Source: Rhizomys pruinosus (Eukaryota; Chordata; Mammalia; Rodentia; Spalacidae). From it: a DNA stretch of 64,000 nucleotides. The stretch spans positions 825,625 through 889,624 of the forward strand of contig VZQC01010991.1 in assembly GCA_009823505.1 (NCBI GenBank). Reading direction: 5' to 3'. Positions 21,775 through 33,830 of the stretch are shown here, piece by piece (positions within the stretch are counted from its first letter, which is position 1; each line of letters starts with the position of its first letter). Position numbers and translations under genes: made by a program. The notes under the pieces were generated by a model. That model was given only the letters and a program-made list of their open reading frames with translations, did no database searches and had not been told where the DNA came from.

Positions 21775-22720
21775 AATCACCTTTATACCCCCTTTCCCAG
21801 CCGCACCCTCCTTTAGCCACTCCCAGTGGGTTTTATGCATTCTGTCATTTATGTTAAGGCCTATCAAGTCTAGTTAGTGCACCCAGACATTCCTCAATGC
21901 AGGTTCATCCACTGGGGTCCAGTCAGGCTATCTAGAATCACTCTCTTTAAAGAAGATCAACTCTCCCTCACCTAGCAGCAATCAGCTGCCAGTAGTTTTT
22001 TTTTTTTTTTGCTAAGATTGGAGCCTGCTGCCCATTTCTCCAGTTCTGTGCTGAGTTTTTGACTGCTTGAGTTTGCATGGGTCTTGTGTATGCTGACACT
22101 ATTGCTGTTGGTTCATATGAGCAAGGTCCCTGGAGCCTCTCTCTTTCCACGTGGCCATGCACCTCTTCCCCTGGTTCTGACAGTGTTTCTGTACTTCCCA
22201 CTCCTTTCCTTTCTGTAGTGGTTCCTGAGCCTTGGATGGGTGAATAATGTAGGAGTCCTGTCCAGAGACCTGTACTCTGCAGTCTCTTATTCTCTATGCA
22301 TTGGCCATTTGTGGTCTTTTGTGTTCATTGCCCTCTGTTGAGTGAGGGAGATTCCTTGATGAGAGCTGAGAGATGCATTCATGTTCTCTCCTTGTTCCAC
22401 TGTGTTCCATGAGGCTTAGGAGTAGAGATTCCATTATAGATGTGTCACTTAGGGTTGGGCATCCCTCAACACATATTTTCTGTTTGACCAATTGTGGAAC
22501 TCTGTAATAGAGTTCTTTTGCAAAAGAAGCTTCTTTGATGACTGGGATACTTGTCTTTACATTTCATGATTTCATTCTCCCTTACCACTGAGTAGACTTC
22601 CATTGTATAAATGTATCCACCACATTTTCATTATCCACTGGTCTGTTGCCTCCATTCAGGTTGCCTTCTTTTCTTAGTGGGTGCTGAGTCTGGCACTCTC
22701 AAGCAGGAAAGATCCTGACC
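21775..22720 (-). mobile_element. Probable LINE-derived sequence
   Basis: The segment near 22580-22690 (CTTCCATTGTATAAATGT, CCACATTTTCATTATCCA, then GGTTGCCTTC) resembles the reverse complement of an L1 3' end. The rest (prices of CACTCCCAGTGGG-type phrases) is compatible but unassigned. Confidence 0.45.
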
Positions 22721-23158
22721 CTGGAGCAGTATACGTTCCCAAAGCAGATGGGTGGACACTGTCCCGATTTTTATTTTTTAGAGAAGACACTCAAATTTCT
22801 GAGGTTATAGTGAGCTTCACATTTTGGGATCAGAACCAGGGATAGCTGAATCAGTGGTGACTTCAGCTGACATTCTGTAGGGCACTTTCCTCCTTTGTAC
22901 TTAGAGTGGCAGTACTTGGTTAGGAGGAGGGAGGTGATTGGGTAATGCTGCGTCTTTTCCACTCCAGGTAGGGTTTTGTCACCTTACCCTTAATACTTGC
23001 ACACAGAGTTTTGAACCTAGTTAACCCTTTTCATATTAGCTATTTAAAAACCATAAGGTTTCCTGAAGAGTCTGTGAAGTTTGCTCTATGTGACTTAATC
23101 CTTTCAGATTTGAATTCTGACACAGTTTATACACCACAGGGAACCAACCATCTTTTTT
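22721..23158. other. Unique intronic segment
   Basis: No repeat or exon recognised. Confidence 0.45.
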
Positions 23159-23159
23159 C

Positions 23160-23235
23160 TGGAGTTGAAGTTTTATGTGTGTGCGTATGTGTGCAAGTGT
23201 GCATGCCAGAGGACAACCTTGGCTGTTGTCTACCC
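23160..23235 (-). mobile_element. B3-like SINE fragment
   Basis: GTGTGTGCGTATGTGTGC and CCAGAGGACAACCTTGGC. Confidence 0.6.
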
Positions 23236-23257
23236 CCTTTCTTCCTCATCCCTCTCC

Positions 23258-23258
<1 letters not shown>

Positions 23259-23297
<39 letters not shown>

Positions 23298-23434
23298 TTC
23301 GAGACAGGGTCTCCTTGTAGCCCCAGCTGTTCTGGAACTCACTCTGTAGACCAGGCTGGCCTTGAACTCACAAAGATCCGCCTGCCTCTGCCTCCCAAGT
23401 GCTAGGATTAAAGGTGTGCTCCACCACACCCGGC
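23259..23434 (-). mobile_element. B1 SINE with (TTA)n tail
   Basis: The B1 poly(A) tail has become a 13-unit TTA/TAA array at 23260-23297. Confidence 0.94.
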
Positions 23435-23466
23435 ATCCTCCCTCTCCTTTTAAAACAGTGTTTTAT

Positions 23467-23679
23467 GGGGCTGAAGAGATGGCCTAGCATTAAGAGCGCC
23501 AACTGCTCTTGCGGAGGGCCCAGGTTCAATTCCCAGCACCAACATGGCGGTTGAGAACCATCTTTAACTCCAGTTCCAGGGGAATCTGATGCCCGCTTGT
23601 GACCTCCTCGGCATTGCACGACACGGGTGCACAAACCTACATGCAGACAGTACATTCATACACATAAAAAAAAAAAAAA
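23467..23679 (+). mobile_element. B2-related SINE, short form
   Basis: Forward copy with A-run, directly followed by another B2. Confidence 0.94.
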
Positions 23680-23681
23680 TA

Positions 23682-23912
23682 GGGGCTGGAGAGATGGCCT
23701 AGCGGTTAAGAGCGCCAACTGCTCTTGCAGAGGATCCTGGTTCAATCCCCAGCACCCACATGGCAGCTGAGAACCGTCTTCAACTCCAGTTCCAGGGGAA
23801 TCTGATGCCCTCTTCTGATGAGCTCCGCGGCATTGCACGACACAGGTGTGCATGAAGACAGTACATTCATAAACATACAAAAAATAAATAATTAAAAAAA
23901 TAAAATAAAAGT
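23682..23912 (+). mobile_element. B2-related SINE, short form, tandem with the previous
   Basis: Forward copy inserted at the A tail of the previous one, giving head-to-tail B2s about 215 bp apart. Confidence 0.94.
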
Positions 23913-24614
23913 GTCCAACCCCCCCCACCTTTAACATGGGTTCTTGGAATTGACCCCCAAGTTCTTATGAATGCAAGGCAAATATTTACCTACTGGGGCT
24001 ATATCCGAAGCCCAACATTTTGTTTTGGATTTATATGCATAATACACGTTTTATCTTTCCTGATGTGGACTAAACCCTTTTTTCAGTTAGTCACTCACAC
24101 AGTGTTAAAAAGCTGTGGTTTTTTTTTTGTTTTTGTTTTTGTTTTGTTTTTTTTTGTTTGTTTCTTAGCCTCAGCCTTTAATGGCTGTGCTATCCCCACA
24201 GCCCTGAAAAGCTGTTTCTAAGATGTAGTAGCCCTGTTTCTTTCATTTGCAAGGTGGTAATTATTTGAGTAGTTTTTCCTCAAATTTTCTAGCTTGGCAA
24301 AAGTTTTCCTTTGGACAGCTGGTGAATTTCCCTGAGAAACAGTAGGGGGAGGTGTTCTTGTCAGCTGTCTCTTCCTCCAGTGGAAGCCAGCCAGGACTGG
24401 AGTGGCCTGGATTTTATTAAATGTAGCATCCGGCAGCATCATTAATGTGGAATATGTCCAGAGGCTGTTGTGAAGTCCAAGGGCTTCTCTGTGAATGTGA
24501 TGGGTGCTTTGTTTCCATGGCAGCCTTTCTACCATCCTGCTGCCATAGCAGCTTTGCTGCAGTTCACAGACTGTTTGGCTTGCCCATAATACTCCATGTG
24601 TCCCCTCCTCTCTC
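23913..24614. other. Intronic segment with T-rich tract
   Basis: A (TTTTTG)n tract at 24118-24165; otherwise unassigned. Confidence 0.45.
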
Positions 24615-24860
24615 CTATTTTGTAGGCAGGATCTCTTAAAGCCAATGCTGGCTCCAAGCTTCTTACGCAGTTGAGGATTACCCTGAACTTCTGTTTCACC
24701 TGCTTCTACCTCCTAAATGCTGTGATTACTGGTGTGCAGCATTACATCTGTTGTATGTTGTTGAGGATTGAACCTTTACGCAGTGCTAGGGATGGAACTC
24801 CAGGCTTTATGCATGCTAGGCAAGCACTGTGCCAGCTGAGCCACATCCCTGGCCTCCGGT
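24615..24860 (-). mobile_element. B4/ID-B1-type SINE
   Basis: The reverse complement starts with an ID-like head (GGGATGTGGCTCAGCTGGCA, GCCTAGCATGCATAAAGCC) and continues into a B1-like body. Repeated at 26832-27055 by the duplication. Confidence 0.65.
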
Positions 24861-25129
24861 GCATTCTTTTATACCTTGGTGGTTTTATCCCTGATGGTTT
24901 TGATACCATCTAGTCTCACTGTTAGATGGGCCAGTGGCCACTGTACTCTTCTTGGTGGGAGCCCTATCCTTAATGCCCTTCTTGATTCTCCTCTTTGTTT
25001 CCCACAACATCCAATATGCTGAGGCCAGCAGAATGTATCTAACTGTGGTTAACTCCTTCACTAGTTATGTCTTGACCACACTGTTTCCTAACCTTACAGG
25101 AGCTAGGAGAGGGTCTGTGAAAATGTAGC

Positions 25130-25286
25130 AGATTGTGCTGGTGTTGTGGCCCAAGCCTTTAATCCCAGCACTCAGGAGGCATAGGCAGGGGGATCTATGT
25201 AAGTTCAAGGCCAGCCTGATTTACATAGTGAGTTCAAGGCCAGCTGGGGCCACAGGTAGACCCTGTCTCAAGAAAAAAAGCAAATT
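25130..25286 (+). mobile_element. B1 SINE
   Basis: Forward B1, CTCAGGAGGCATAGGC variant; copy in duplication at 27507-27653. Confidence 0.9.
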
Positions 25287-26385
25287 GTTATTTATGTACG
25301 TAGAATCCTGCTCCAGGTTTCCTCTACTTGGGCAGATGCTCTCTCCATCTCTCCAATCTTTATTGGCCTCACCTACTTCAGCTACCATGGCGTTTTGCCA
25401 TTACAAGGTTGTTCCTGTGTCAGGTCTCTATAGTTGCCCAACTCTCTGCCACAATGACACTCCCTTCACTGTTCCTTTCTCTGTGTCAAATGACTTCTTG
25501 CTAATGATTGCCTTGACTTAATTAGTGACCCTCCAGGCACTGTTGTTACCTAGCATTTTCTTCATAGCACTTAGCCCAGTTGAAGTACTGTATGTTACAG
25601 CGCTTCTCTACTATACTGCAGGTTCTTTGAGGTTAGTGATTGTGCATGTCTGCCACCTATGTATTTAGAGCTTTTTGGGCAGTGCTGACATACTGGAGGA
25701 ACTGACAGAGACTCTGTTGTAGAAATCGATGCCATTTGATCATAAGTGTTAGAGGCCTTGCATTTTAAAGAGGTGTGGTCTAGGCTCTGAGAAGTTACCA
25801 GCTCACTCTTCCCTGGAGACTCAGTAGTTGCTGGCATCTGGAATTGAATAGTTCTAGTGTCATTTCTGCTTTTTTCTTTGAGTCACACCAGCTTCACAAA
25901 GATGGCAAGGTTAATAATTTGGTCAGCCTAGAGAGAATTACACCCAGTTAGAATGACTCAGACAGAAAATGGCAAATTGAGTTTTGGCTTAGGCTCCTGC
26001 TTTTCTACAGAGCTGCTTTCCCCTTTCATCTAAGATTTAAGGATTCTAAGTGTTTAGAAGGACTGCCCCAGTAAGTTTTATGATTCCACTTTTCCTTTGA
26101 TATAATTTGTCCCCGTGGATTAGAAGTGAGTTTGAGTGCTTTTGATTTCTCATATATGTGTGAAGTGTAATTGTATTAAGTATAAAATTCACCCTGTCAT
26201 TCCCTTTTTATCAAATGCTAAGAGCTTATGTGCCATGGCTACAAATGCTTTGAGGCTTAGACTGAAAACTGAACGAAACCATGTTCAAGACCTTCTCTAA
26301 CCCCCAAGAGTGTTATGCAGAAGTAGTGAGCCTGACCAAGAGCTCCTGCGTACCAAAGAGTGCTCTAGTCTAAAATGGTTTTCAG
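25287..26385. other. Unique intronic segment (duplicated at about 27654-28755)
   Basis: No SINE or exon recognised. Open frames here of 64-128 codons repeat in both copies only because the DNA is duplicated. Confidence 0.5.
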
Positions 26386-26386
26386 G

Positions 26387-26630
26387 GCTGGAGAGATGGC
26401 CTAGCGGTTGAGAGCGCTGACCGCTCTTACAGAGGACCCGGGTTCGATCCCCAGCACCCACATGGCGGCTGAGAACCGTCTGAAACTCCAACTCCAGGAG
26501 AACTCCAGTTCCAGGGGAATCCGACACCCTCTTCTGACCTCCGCGGCATTGCACGACACGGGTGCACAAACCTACATGCAGACAGCACACTCATCCACAT
26601 ACAAAAATAAATAAAATTAAATTAAAAATT
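26387..26630 (+). mobile_element. B2-related SINE, long form (duplication copy 1)
   Basis: Forward copy with intact A and B boxes. The expected flanking aaaatggttttca is seen only upstream; the 3' flank is replaced by TTTA-rich sequence. Confidence 0.94.
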
Positions 26631-26830
26631 ATTATTTATTCATTTATTCTTTCATTCATTTTCTATTTAATTTTTATTTACTTATTTCTTTATTTTTCCT
26701 GTTTCTTTATTGTTAGGTTGTTATTTTCTTTTTTATTGAAGAATACTAAATGAAAATAATAAATAAAAAAGAATAAATTAAAATGTCTTGTGTTAGTTAT
26801 ATATTTGTTTATTTATGTATGGTGTTTTTT

Positions 26831-26831
26831 N
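26831..26831. other. Assembly N
   Basis: A single N between the two copies of duplication A. Confidence 0.95.
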
Positions 26832-28985
26832 CTTAAAGCCAATGCTGGCTCCAAGCTTCTTACGCAGTTGAGGATTACCCTGAACTTCTGTTTCACCTGC
26901 TTCTACCTCCTAAATGCTGTGATTACTGGTGTGCAGCATTACATCTGTTGTATGTTGTTGAGGATTGAACCTTTACGCAGTGCTAGGGATGGAACTCCAG
27001 GCTTTATGCATGCTAGGCAAGCACTGTGCCAGCTGAGCCACATCCCTCGCCTCCGGTGCATTCTTTTATACCTTGGTGGTTTTTTTGTGTTTTTTTTTTT
27101 TTTTTTTTTGAGATAGGGTCTCCCTTTAGTCCCATCTGGCCTGGAGCTCGCTCTGTAGACCAGGCTGGCCTTGAACTCACAGAGATCCTCCTGCCTCTGC
27201 CTCCCAAGTTCTGGGACTAAAGGCGTGTGCCACCAAGCCCAGCAGTTCTACCTTGGTGGTTTTATCCCTGATGGTTTTGATACCATCTAGTCTCACTGTT
27301 AGATGGGCCAGTGACCACTGTACTCTTCTTGGTGGGAGCCCTATCCTTAATGCCCTTCTTGATTCTCCTCTTTGTTTCCCACAACATCCAATATGCTGAG
27401 GCCAGCAGAATGTATCTAACTGTGGTTAACTCCTTCACTAGTTATGTCTTGACCACACTGTTTCCTAACCTTACAGGAGCTAGGAGAGGGTCTGTGAAAA
27501 TGTAGCAGATTGTGCTGGTGTTGTGGCCCAAGCCTTTAATCCCAGCACTCCAGGAGGCATAGCAGGGGGATCTATTAGTTCAGGCCAGCCTGATTTACAT
27601 AGTGGTTCAAGGCCAGACTGGGGCCACAGGTAGACCCTGTCTCAGAAAAAAAAAATTGTTATTTATGTACGTAGAATCCTGCTCCAGGTTTCCTCTACTT
27701 GGGCAGATGCTCTCTCCATCTCTCCAATCTTTATTGGCCTCACCTACTTCAGCTACCATGGCGTTTTGCCATTACAAGGTTGTTCCTGTGTCAGGTCTCT
27801 ATAGTTGCCCAACTCTCTGCCACAATGACACTCCCTTCACTGTTCCTTTCTCTGTGTCAAATGACTTCTTGCTAATGATTGCCTTGACTTAATTAGTGAC
27901 CCTCCAGGCACTGTTGTTACCTAGCATTTTCTTCATAGCACTTAGCCCAGTTGAAGTACTGTATGTTACAGCGCTTCTCTACTATACTGCAGGTTCTTTG
28001 AGGTTAGTGATTGTGCATGTCTGCCACCTATGTATTTAGAGCTTTTTGGGCAGTGCTGACATACTGGAGGAACTGACAGAGACTCTGTTGTAGAAATCGA
28101 TGCCATTTGATCATAAGTGTTAGAGGCCTTGCATTTTAAAGAGGTGTGGTCTAGGCTCTGAGAAGTTACCAGCTCACTCTTCCCTGGAGACTCAGTAGTT
28201 GCTGGCATCTGGAATTGAATAGTTCTAGTGTCATTTCTGCTTTTTTCTTTGAGTCACACCAGCTTCACAAAGATGGCAAGGTTAATAATTTGGTCAGCCT
28301 AGAGAGAATTACACCCAGTTAGAATGACTCAGACAGAAAATGGCAAATTGAGTTTTGGCTTAGGCTCCTGCTTTTCTACAGAGCTGCTTTCCCCTTTCAT
28401 CTAAGATTTAAGGATTCTAAGTGTTTAGAAGGACTGCCCCAGTAAGTTTTATGATTCCACTTTTCCTTTGATATAATTTGTCCCCGTGGATTAGAAGTGA
28501 GTTTGAGTGCTTTTGATTTCTCATATATGTGTGAAGTGTAATTGTATTAAGTATAAAATTCACCCTGTCATTCCCTTTTTATCAAATGCTAAGAGCTTAT
28601 GTGCCATGGCTACAAATGCTTTGAGGCTTAGACTGAAAACTGAACGAAACCATGTTCAAGACCTTCTCTAACCCCCAAGAGTGTTATGCAGAAGTAGTGA
28701 CCTGACCAGAGCTCCTGCGTACCAAAGAGTGCTCTAGTCTAAAATGGTTTTTCAGGCGCGAGAGATGGCCTAGCGGTGTGTGAGCGCTGACCGCTCTTAC
28801 AGAGGACCCGGGTTCGATCCCCAGCACCCACCATGGCGGCTGAGAACCGTCGTGAAACTCCAACTCCAGGAGAACTCCAGTTCCAGGGGAATCCGACACC
28901 CTCTTCTGACCTCCGCGGCATTGCATGACACGGGTGCACAAACCTACATGCAGACAGCATACTCATCCACATACAAAAATAAATA
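26832..28985 (+). repeat. Direct duplication A, copy 2
   Basis: Begins immediately after the N. It differs from copy 1 by many 1-2 bp indels (for example around 27545-27640 and 28750-28860) and by a whole B1 at 27081-27243 that copy 1 lacks. Confidence 0.95.
27081..27243 (-). mobile_element. B1 SINE present only in duplication copy 2
   Basis: Reverse B1 flanked by taccttggtggttt on both sides; copy 1 has a single uninterrupted taccttggtggtttt near 24880. Confidence 0.93.
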
Positions 28986-29030
28986 AATTAAATTAAAAAT
29001 TATAAAAAAAAAATAAAATAAAATAAAATG
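28757..29030 (+). mobile_element. B2-related SINE, long form (duplication copy 2)
   Basis: Forward copy with several single-base insertions (GCGGTGTGTGAGCGC, CCACCATGG). Flanked by aaaatggttt(t)ca. Confidence 0.93.
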
Positions 29031-29315
29031 GTTTTCAAACATCCACAGAGGTGGATGTGAATGTTTTAGGCAGGTGCATCTTTGGATGTAGCAAAGCCTC
29101 AGCTTTCTCATTAGCTTATATTTTGCTGCTTCTGTATATGTTTTATTGAACTTTTTTTTGAAATATAATTTACACATCATATAACTTACCTACATAAGCT
29201 GTGCTTTAAGTATTTACTTAGAGCTTTTAGTATATTTGCAAATATTAGGAACCATTGTCGTATATGTCATAATTTTAGGACAATTTTCATCATGCCCATA
29301 GAAATTCTATAACCA

Positions 29316-29533
29316 GGGCTGGAGAGATGGCCTAGCGGTTAAGAACGTCAACCGCTCTTACAGAGGACCTGGGTTCGATCCCCAGCACCCACATGGTGGC
29401 CGAGAACTGTCTGAAACTCCAATTCCAGGAGAACTCCAGTTCCAAGGGAATCTGACACCCTCTTCTGACCTCCGCGGCATTGCACGACATGGGTGCACAA
29501 ACTTGCATGCAGACAGTACATTTATACATATAC

Positions 29534-29562
<29 letters not shown>
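29316..29562 (+). mobile_element. B2-related SINE, long form
   Basis: Forward copy with (AATA)n tail; target-site duplication agaaattctataacca. Second copy at 32747-32993 in duplication B. Confidence 0.95.
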
Positions 29563-29567
<5 letters not shown>

Positions 29568-29805
29568 AGAAATTCTATAACCATAGCAGAAAACCCTTTT
29601 ACCTCTCCTCAAGCCCAAGACATTCACTAGTGTGCTTTCTACCTTTTCTGGACATGTAATGTAAAAGGAATCATAAAATTGAGGTTTTATGTGGCTGATT
29701 TCAAACAGCATAATGCTTTTAAGATTCATCCTCATAGTAGTTTATCAATACTTAATGTCTTTTGTTGCTAAATAATAATCTATTGTGTTGTTTAAAAAAA
29801 ATTCA
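29563..29805. other. Unique intronic segment
   Basis: No repeat or exon recognised; duplicated at 32994-33226. Confidence 0.5.
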
Positions 29806-29964
29806 AAGCCGTGCATGGTGGCGCACACCTTTAATCCCAGCACTCGGGAAGCAGAGGCAGGCAGATCTCTGTGAGTTCAAGGCCAGCCTGGTCTACATAG
29901 CGAGCTCCAGGACAGCTGGAACTAAAGGGAGACCTTGTCTCAAAAAGATAAAAAAAAAAAAAAA
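29806..29964 (+). mobile_element. B1 SINE
   Basis: Forward B1, CTACATAGCGAGCTCCAGG / GGAACTAAAGGG subtype; copy at 33227-33383. Confidence 0.93.
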
Positions 29965-30133
29965 TCAGTCTATTTTCACACCCTTATGCCCCTTTAATCA
30001 GTTATTACTTTGGGCAGTTCTGGGGATCAAACCTCAGGGTCTGTTGTGTGCTTGGCAAGTATTCTGCTTGCCAAGCAGAACCAGTCCTCAGCTTTTTGGT
30101 TTTTATCTTTTTTTTCTTTTATTGTTATTATTG

Positions 30134-30336
30134 TTTTGTTTTTAAATATTTTATTTATGTGTATGTAAGTGCACCCATGTTGTGCAGTGCCCACTGGAGG
30201 ACAGAAGAGGGTGTTGGATCTCCTGGAACTGGAGTTACAGACAATTGTTAGCTGCCATGTAGGTGCAGGGAATTGAACCCCGGTCCTCTGCAAGAGTAGA
30301 CAATGTTTTTAACTGCTGAGCCATCTCTCTGGTCTC
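30134..30336 (-). mobile_element. B3/B2-related SINE, old
   Basis: Reverse: TATGTGTATGTAAGTGCACC, GGAGGACAGAAGAGGG, CCATCTCTCTGGTCTC; copy at 33553-33750. Confidence 0.85.
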
Positions 30337-30337
<1 letters not shown>

Positions 30338-30412
<75 letters not shown>

Positions 30413-30414
30413 TT
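30338..30414 (+). repeat. (ATTT)n microsatellite
   Basis: About 19 pure tetranucleotide units; the duplicate at 33752-33830 has a different count and interruptions. Confidence 0.97.
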
Positions 30415-30556
30415 TTGTGGTCTTTTCGAGACTCCCTGTAGTCCCAGCTGTCCTAGAACTCACTCTATAGACCAGGCTGGCCTTGAACTCACAAAGATCT
30501 GCCTGCCTCTGCCTCTCAAGTGCTAGGATTAAAGGCGTGCACCACCACGCCTGGCT
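30415..30556 (-). mobile_element. B1 SINE
   Basis: Reverse B1 missing ACAGGGTCT in its tail end; the ATTT array is its expanded tail. Copy at 33831-33969. Confidence 0.93.
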
Positions 30557-30564
30557 GTTTTTTA

Positions 30565-30835
30565 ATGTTTGTGTTTGTGCACACTTGTGCTTATGGAGGC
30601 CAGAGGGTAACTTTGGGTGTCATCCTTAGGACCTCCTTGGAGACAGTGTATCTCATTGGCCTGCTTAACAATTAGGCCAGGCAAACTAGCCACTGAGCCA
30701 CAGTGGTCCATAGCACTGGGATCACAAGTGTATACCATTATACGTGGCATTTTTATGTGAGTTTTGGGACCTGAACTCAGGTCTTGATACATGCTAGAAA
30801 AGTACTTTACCAGTTGAACTGTCCCTGGAATGCCC
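30565..30835 (-). mobile_element. B4-like SINE
   Basis: GGAGGCCAGAGGGTAACTTTGG, CACTGAGCCACAGTGG and a CTGAACTCAGGTCTTGATAC part; copy at 33975-34245. Confidence 0.55.
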
Positions 30836-31684
30836 TGCTTTGTTTTTATATTTATCTTTTCCAGTCTTGTTTTTCTATTTACAGTTATGCTGTGGGAAAG
30901 GGAGCTTAGAATTCTTCCCTCCATTCAGATTAGGACTTGGTTGATAGGTGTTTGGTTTTCCTTGTAAGAGTATTTCAGGCTCCACATTTTTCTCCGAGTT
31001 GTGGCAGCAACAGAAGCCCCTTCTTGGACGCATGTGCAGAGCAGGTCACCAAAGGAGTGATATCACCCCTAACAACCTTCAGAGTCTCAAGAGACTTGCT
31101 TCTGTTTTCCCAGTTCAGCTTCAAACATCTGTGTAATTACTGTTACGGGCAGTTGAGTTTATTTCAGAGAACAAAGACCGCAGCACACTATTGAGTGTCT
31201 GTGTTGTTTTACCCCTCCCCCACAGCTAACGGACAAGGAAGTGATGGTGTTAGTCCTGTGGATTCCATTCCATATTAGTCAGGCGGCATAATTTCGAATA
31301 AAACAACACAGATGTTTAAGCCTTTGAAATATCTGCAGTAGACAACATGTTTAAAGCTGAGGCTTTCAAGTATGCGAGATTTGCTTTCCAGAGGCTATAT
31401 GGCAGTATTGGGGGGGGGGTGTTTTTTCTCTTTGTAATTCCGGTTGAACATTGGTTTGTGCTAGCAGAGGCTACATGAGTGTACGCCATGAGTGGTATTC
31501 AGCATTCTGTAATGCACAGTGCAGTTCCTCACAACAGATAATCGTGTGGCCCCAATTGTTAGAAGCCTTTGTTTAGAGTGAACTTGTTAGTTTTTCTTCT
31601 CTGGTTGAGTAAGACAACTGTGAGCAGTAGGCAAGATTCTGGATGTGATGCTCAAAGGTTTCCCATGTAAAAATTGTAGTAATT
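30836..31684. other. Unique intronic segment (duplicated at 34246-35095)
   Basis: No SINE or exon recognised. It is nearly identical between the two copies apart from a G-run length difference at 31411-31421, and CpG-containing words are retained. Confidence 0.5.
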
Positions 31685-31945
31685 GGGGCCATGGAGATGG
31701 CTCAGTGGATATATTGCTTGGTACACAAGCTTGAGGACCTGAGTTTGGATCCCTAGCCCTACGTAACAAGCCAGGTGTGTGAGCCAGGTGTGGTGGCGCA
31801 CGCCTTTAATCCTAGCACTTGGGAGGCAGAGGCAGGCGGATTTTTGTGAGTTCAAGGCCAGCCTGGTCTACAGAGTAAGTTCCAGGACAGCTGGGACTAC
31901 AAGGAGGAGACCTTGTCTCAAAAAGACAAAAAAAAAGAAAATTTT
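31685..31945 (+). mobile_element. Old tRNA-head SINE followed by B1
   Basis: 31685-31772 is a tRNA-like head (CATGGAGATGGCTCAGTGG, TTGGATCCCTAGC). A full B1 starts near 31788. The join differs from the dimeric SINE junction, so it may be a separate insertion. Copy at 35096-35365. Confidence 0.7.
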
Positions 31946-31999
31946 CTTCATTGTAATACAATTGGATCATTTTCCCATAACTTTTTAGAATTGTAGACA

Positions 32000-32296
32000 A
32001 ACTATTAGAAGTTATAGAATTATGGGCTGTTGGAGAGCTGGGGAGATGACTCGGTGGGTAAGATTGCTCCTTATACAAGCATGAGGACCTGCGATCAGAT
32101 CCGCAGTAGGAAAAAAGCTGGATGTCCTGCTCACACTCAATCCAGTGCTGTGGGAGCAAAGACCAGAGGATCACTGGGGCTTGCTGCTAGATCCAGTGTC
32201 AAGAGAATGAGGCAGAGATAATGGAGCACGACACCCAATGTCTTCTGGCCTCTGTGTTCACATAGACTTGCACACCTGCATTCACATGTATGTGTA

Positions 32297-32300
<4 letters not shown>
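32000..32300 (+). mobile_element. B4-like SINE
   Basis: GAGCTGGGGAGATGACTCGG head, then GATCCAGTGTCAAGAG and a TGTTCACATAGACTTGCAC tail. Confidence 0.5.
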
Positions 32301-32328
<28 letters not shown>

Positions 32329-32329
32329 N
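32301..32329 (+). repeat. (AT)n run ending at an assembly N
   Basis: About 14 AT units then N at 32329. Confidence 0.95.
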
Positions 32330-32746
32330 CCTCTTCTGACCTCCGCGGCATTGCATTGACAACGGGTGCACAAACCTACATGCAGACAGCATACTCATCC
32401 ACATACAAAAATAAATAAAATTAAATTAAAAATTATAAAAAAAAAATAAAATAAAATAAAATGGTTTTCAAACATCCACAGAGGTGGATGTGAATGTTTT
32501 AGGCAGGTGCATCTTTGGATGTAGCAAAGCCTCAGCTTTCTCATTAGCTTATATTTTGCTGCTTCTGTATATGTTTTATGAACTTTTTTTTGAAATATAA
32601 TTTACACATCAATAACTTACCTACATAAGCTGTGCTTTAAGTATTTACTTAGAGCTTTTAGTATATTTGCAAATATTAGGAACCATTGTCGTATATGTCA
32701 TAATTTTAGGACAATTTTCATCATGCCCATAGAAATTCTATAACCA

Positions 32747-32960
32747 GGGCTGAGAGATGGCCTAGCGGTTAAGAACGTCAACCGCTCTTACAGAGGACCT
32801 GGGTTCGATCCCCAGCACCACATGGTGGCGAGAACTGTGCTGAAACTCCAATTCCAGGAGAACTCCAGTTCCAAGGGAATTGACACCCTCTTCTGACCTC
32901 CGCGGCATTGCACGACATGGGTGCACAAACTTGCATGCAGACAGTACATTATACATATAC

Positions 32961-32993
<33 letters not shown>
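32747..32993 (+). mobile_element. B2-related SINE (duplication B copy 2)
   Basis: Same insertion as 29316-29562, with single-base losses (GGGCTGAGAGATGG, CACCACATGG). Confidence 0.92.
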
Positions 32994-32995
<2 letters not shown>

Positions 32996-33757
32996 AAATT
33001 CTATAACCATAGCAGAAAACCCTTTTACCTCTCCTCAAGCCCAAGACATTCACTAGTGTGCTTTCTACCTTTTCTGGACATGTAATGTAAAAGGAATCAT
33101 AAAATTGAGGTTTTAGTGGCTGATTTCAAACAGCATAATGCTTTTAAGATTCATCCTCATAGTAGTTTATCAATACTTAATGTCTTTTGTTGCAAATAAT
33201 AATCTATTGTGTGTTAAAAAAAATTCAAAGCCGTGCATGGTGGCGCACACCTTTAATCCCAGCACTCGGACAGAGGAGGCAGGCTCCTGTGAGTTCAAGG
33301 CCAGCCTGGTCTACATAGCGAGCTCCAGGACAGCTGGAACTAAAGGGAGACCTTGTCTCAAAAAGATTAAAAAAAAAAAAAAATCAGTCTATTTTCACAC
33401 CCTTATGCCCCTTTAATCAGTTATTACTTTGGCGTTCTGGGGATCAAACCTCAGGGTCTGTTGTGTGCTTGGCAAGTATTTTGCTTGCCAAGCAGAACCA
33501 GTCCTCAGCTTTTTGGTTTTTATCTTTTTTTTCTTTTATTGTTATTATGTTTTTGTTTAAATATTTTATTTATGTGTATGTAAGTGCACCCATGTTGTGC
33601 AGTGCCCACTGGAGGACAGAAGAGGGTGTTGGATCTCCTGGAACTGGAGTTACAGACAATTGTTAGCTGCCATGTAGGTGCAGGGAATTGAACCCCGGTC
33701 CTCTGCAAGAGTAGACAATGTTTTTAACTGCTGAGCATCTCTCTGGTCTCATTATTT

Positions 33758-33805
<48 letters not shown>

Positions 33806-33830
33806 TTTTATTTATTTATTTATTTATTTT

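Larger units (their letters stand above)
24635..26640 (+). repeat. Direct duplication A, copy 1
   Basis: Starts at cttaaagccaatgctgg and matches 26832-28985 almost base for base through unique sequence and a B2. It ends in a TTTA-rich low-complexity stretch (26640-26830) leading to an N at 26831. Confidence 0.95.
28901..31935 (+). repeat. Direct duplication B, copy 1
   Basis: About 3.0 kb matching 32330-35345. The copies part at the A tail of a B1, where copy 1 runs on through 31936-32328 to an N. Confidence 0.95.

Noticed and set aside
24934..25128. 64-codon hydrophobic frame repeated at 27311-27505
   Set aside because: Recurrence is due to the duplicated DNA, not conservation; starts with non-ATG or weak context and has no family match.
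31685..31945. Sixth dimeric B2-B1 element
   Set aside because: The head belongs to a different tRNA-like SINE and the join is not the TCTTTAA|GCC junction; likely an independent B1 insertion.
30338..33830. Possible CRISPR-like or regularly spaced repeats
   Set aside because: Spacing comes from SINE copies, microsatellites and a duplicated block; this is vertebrate DNA with no spacer structure.
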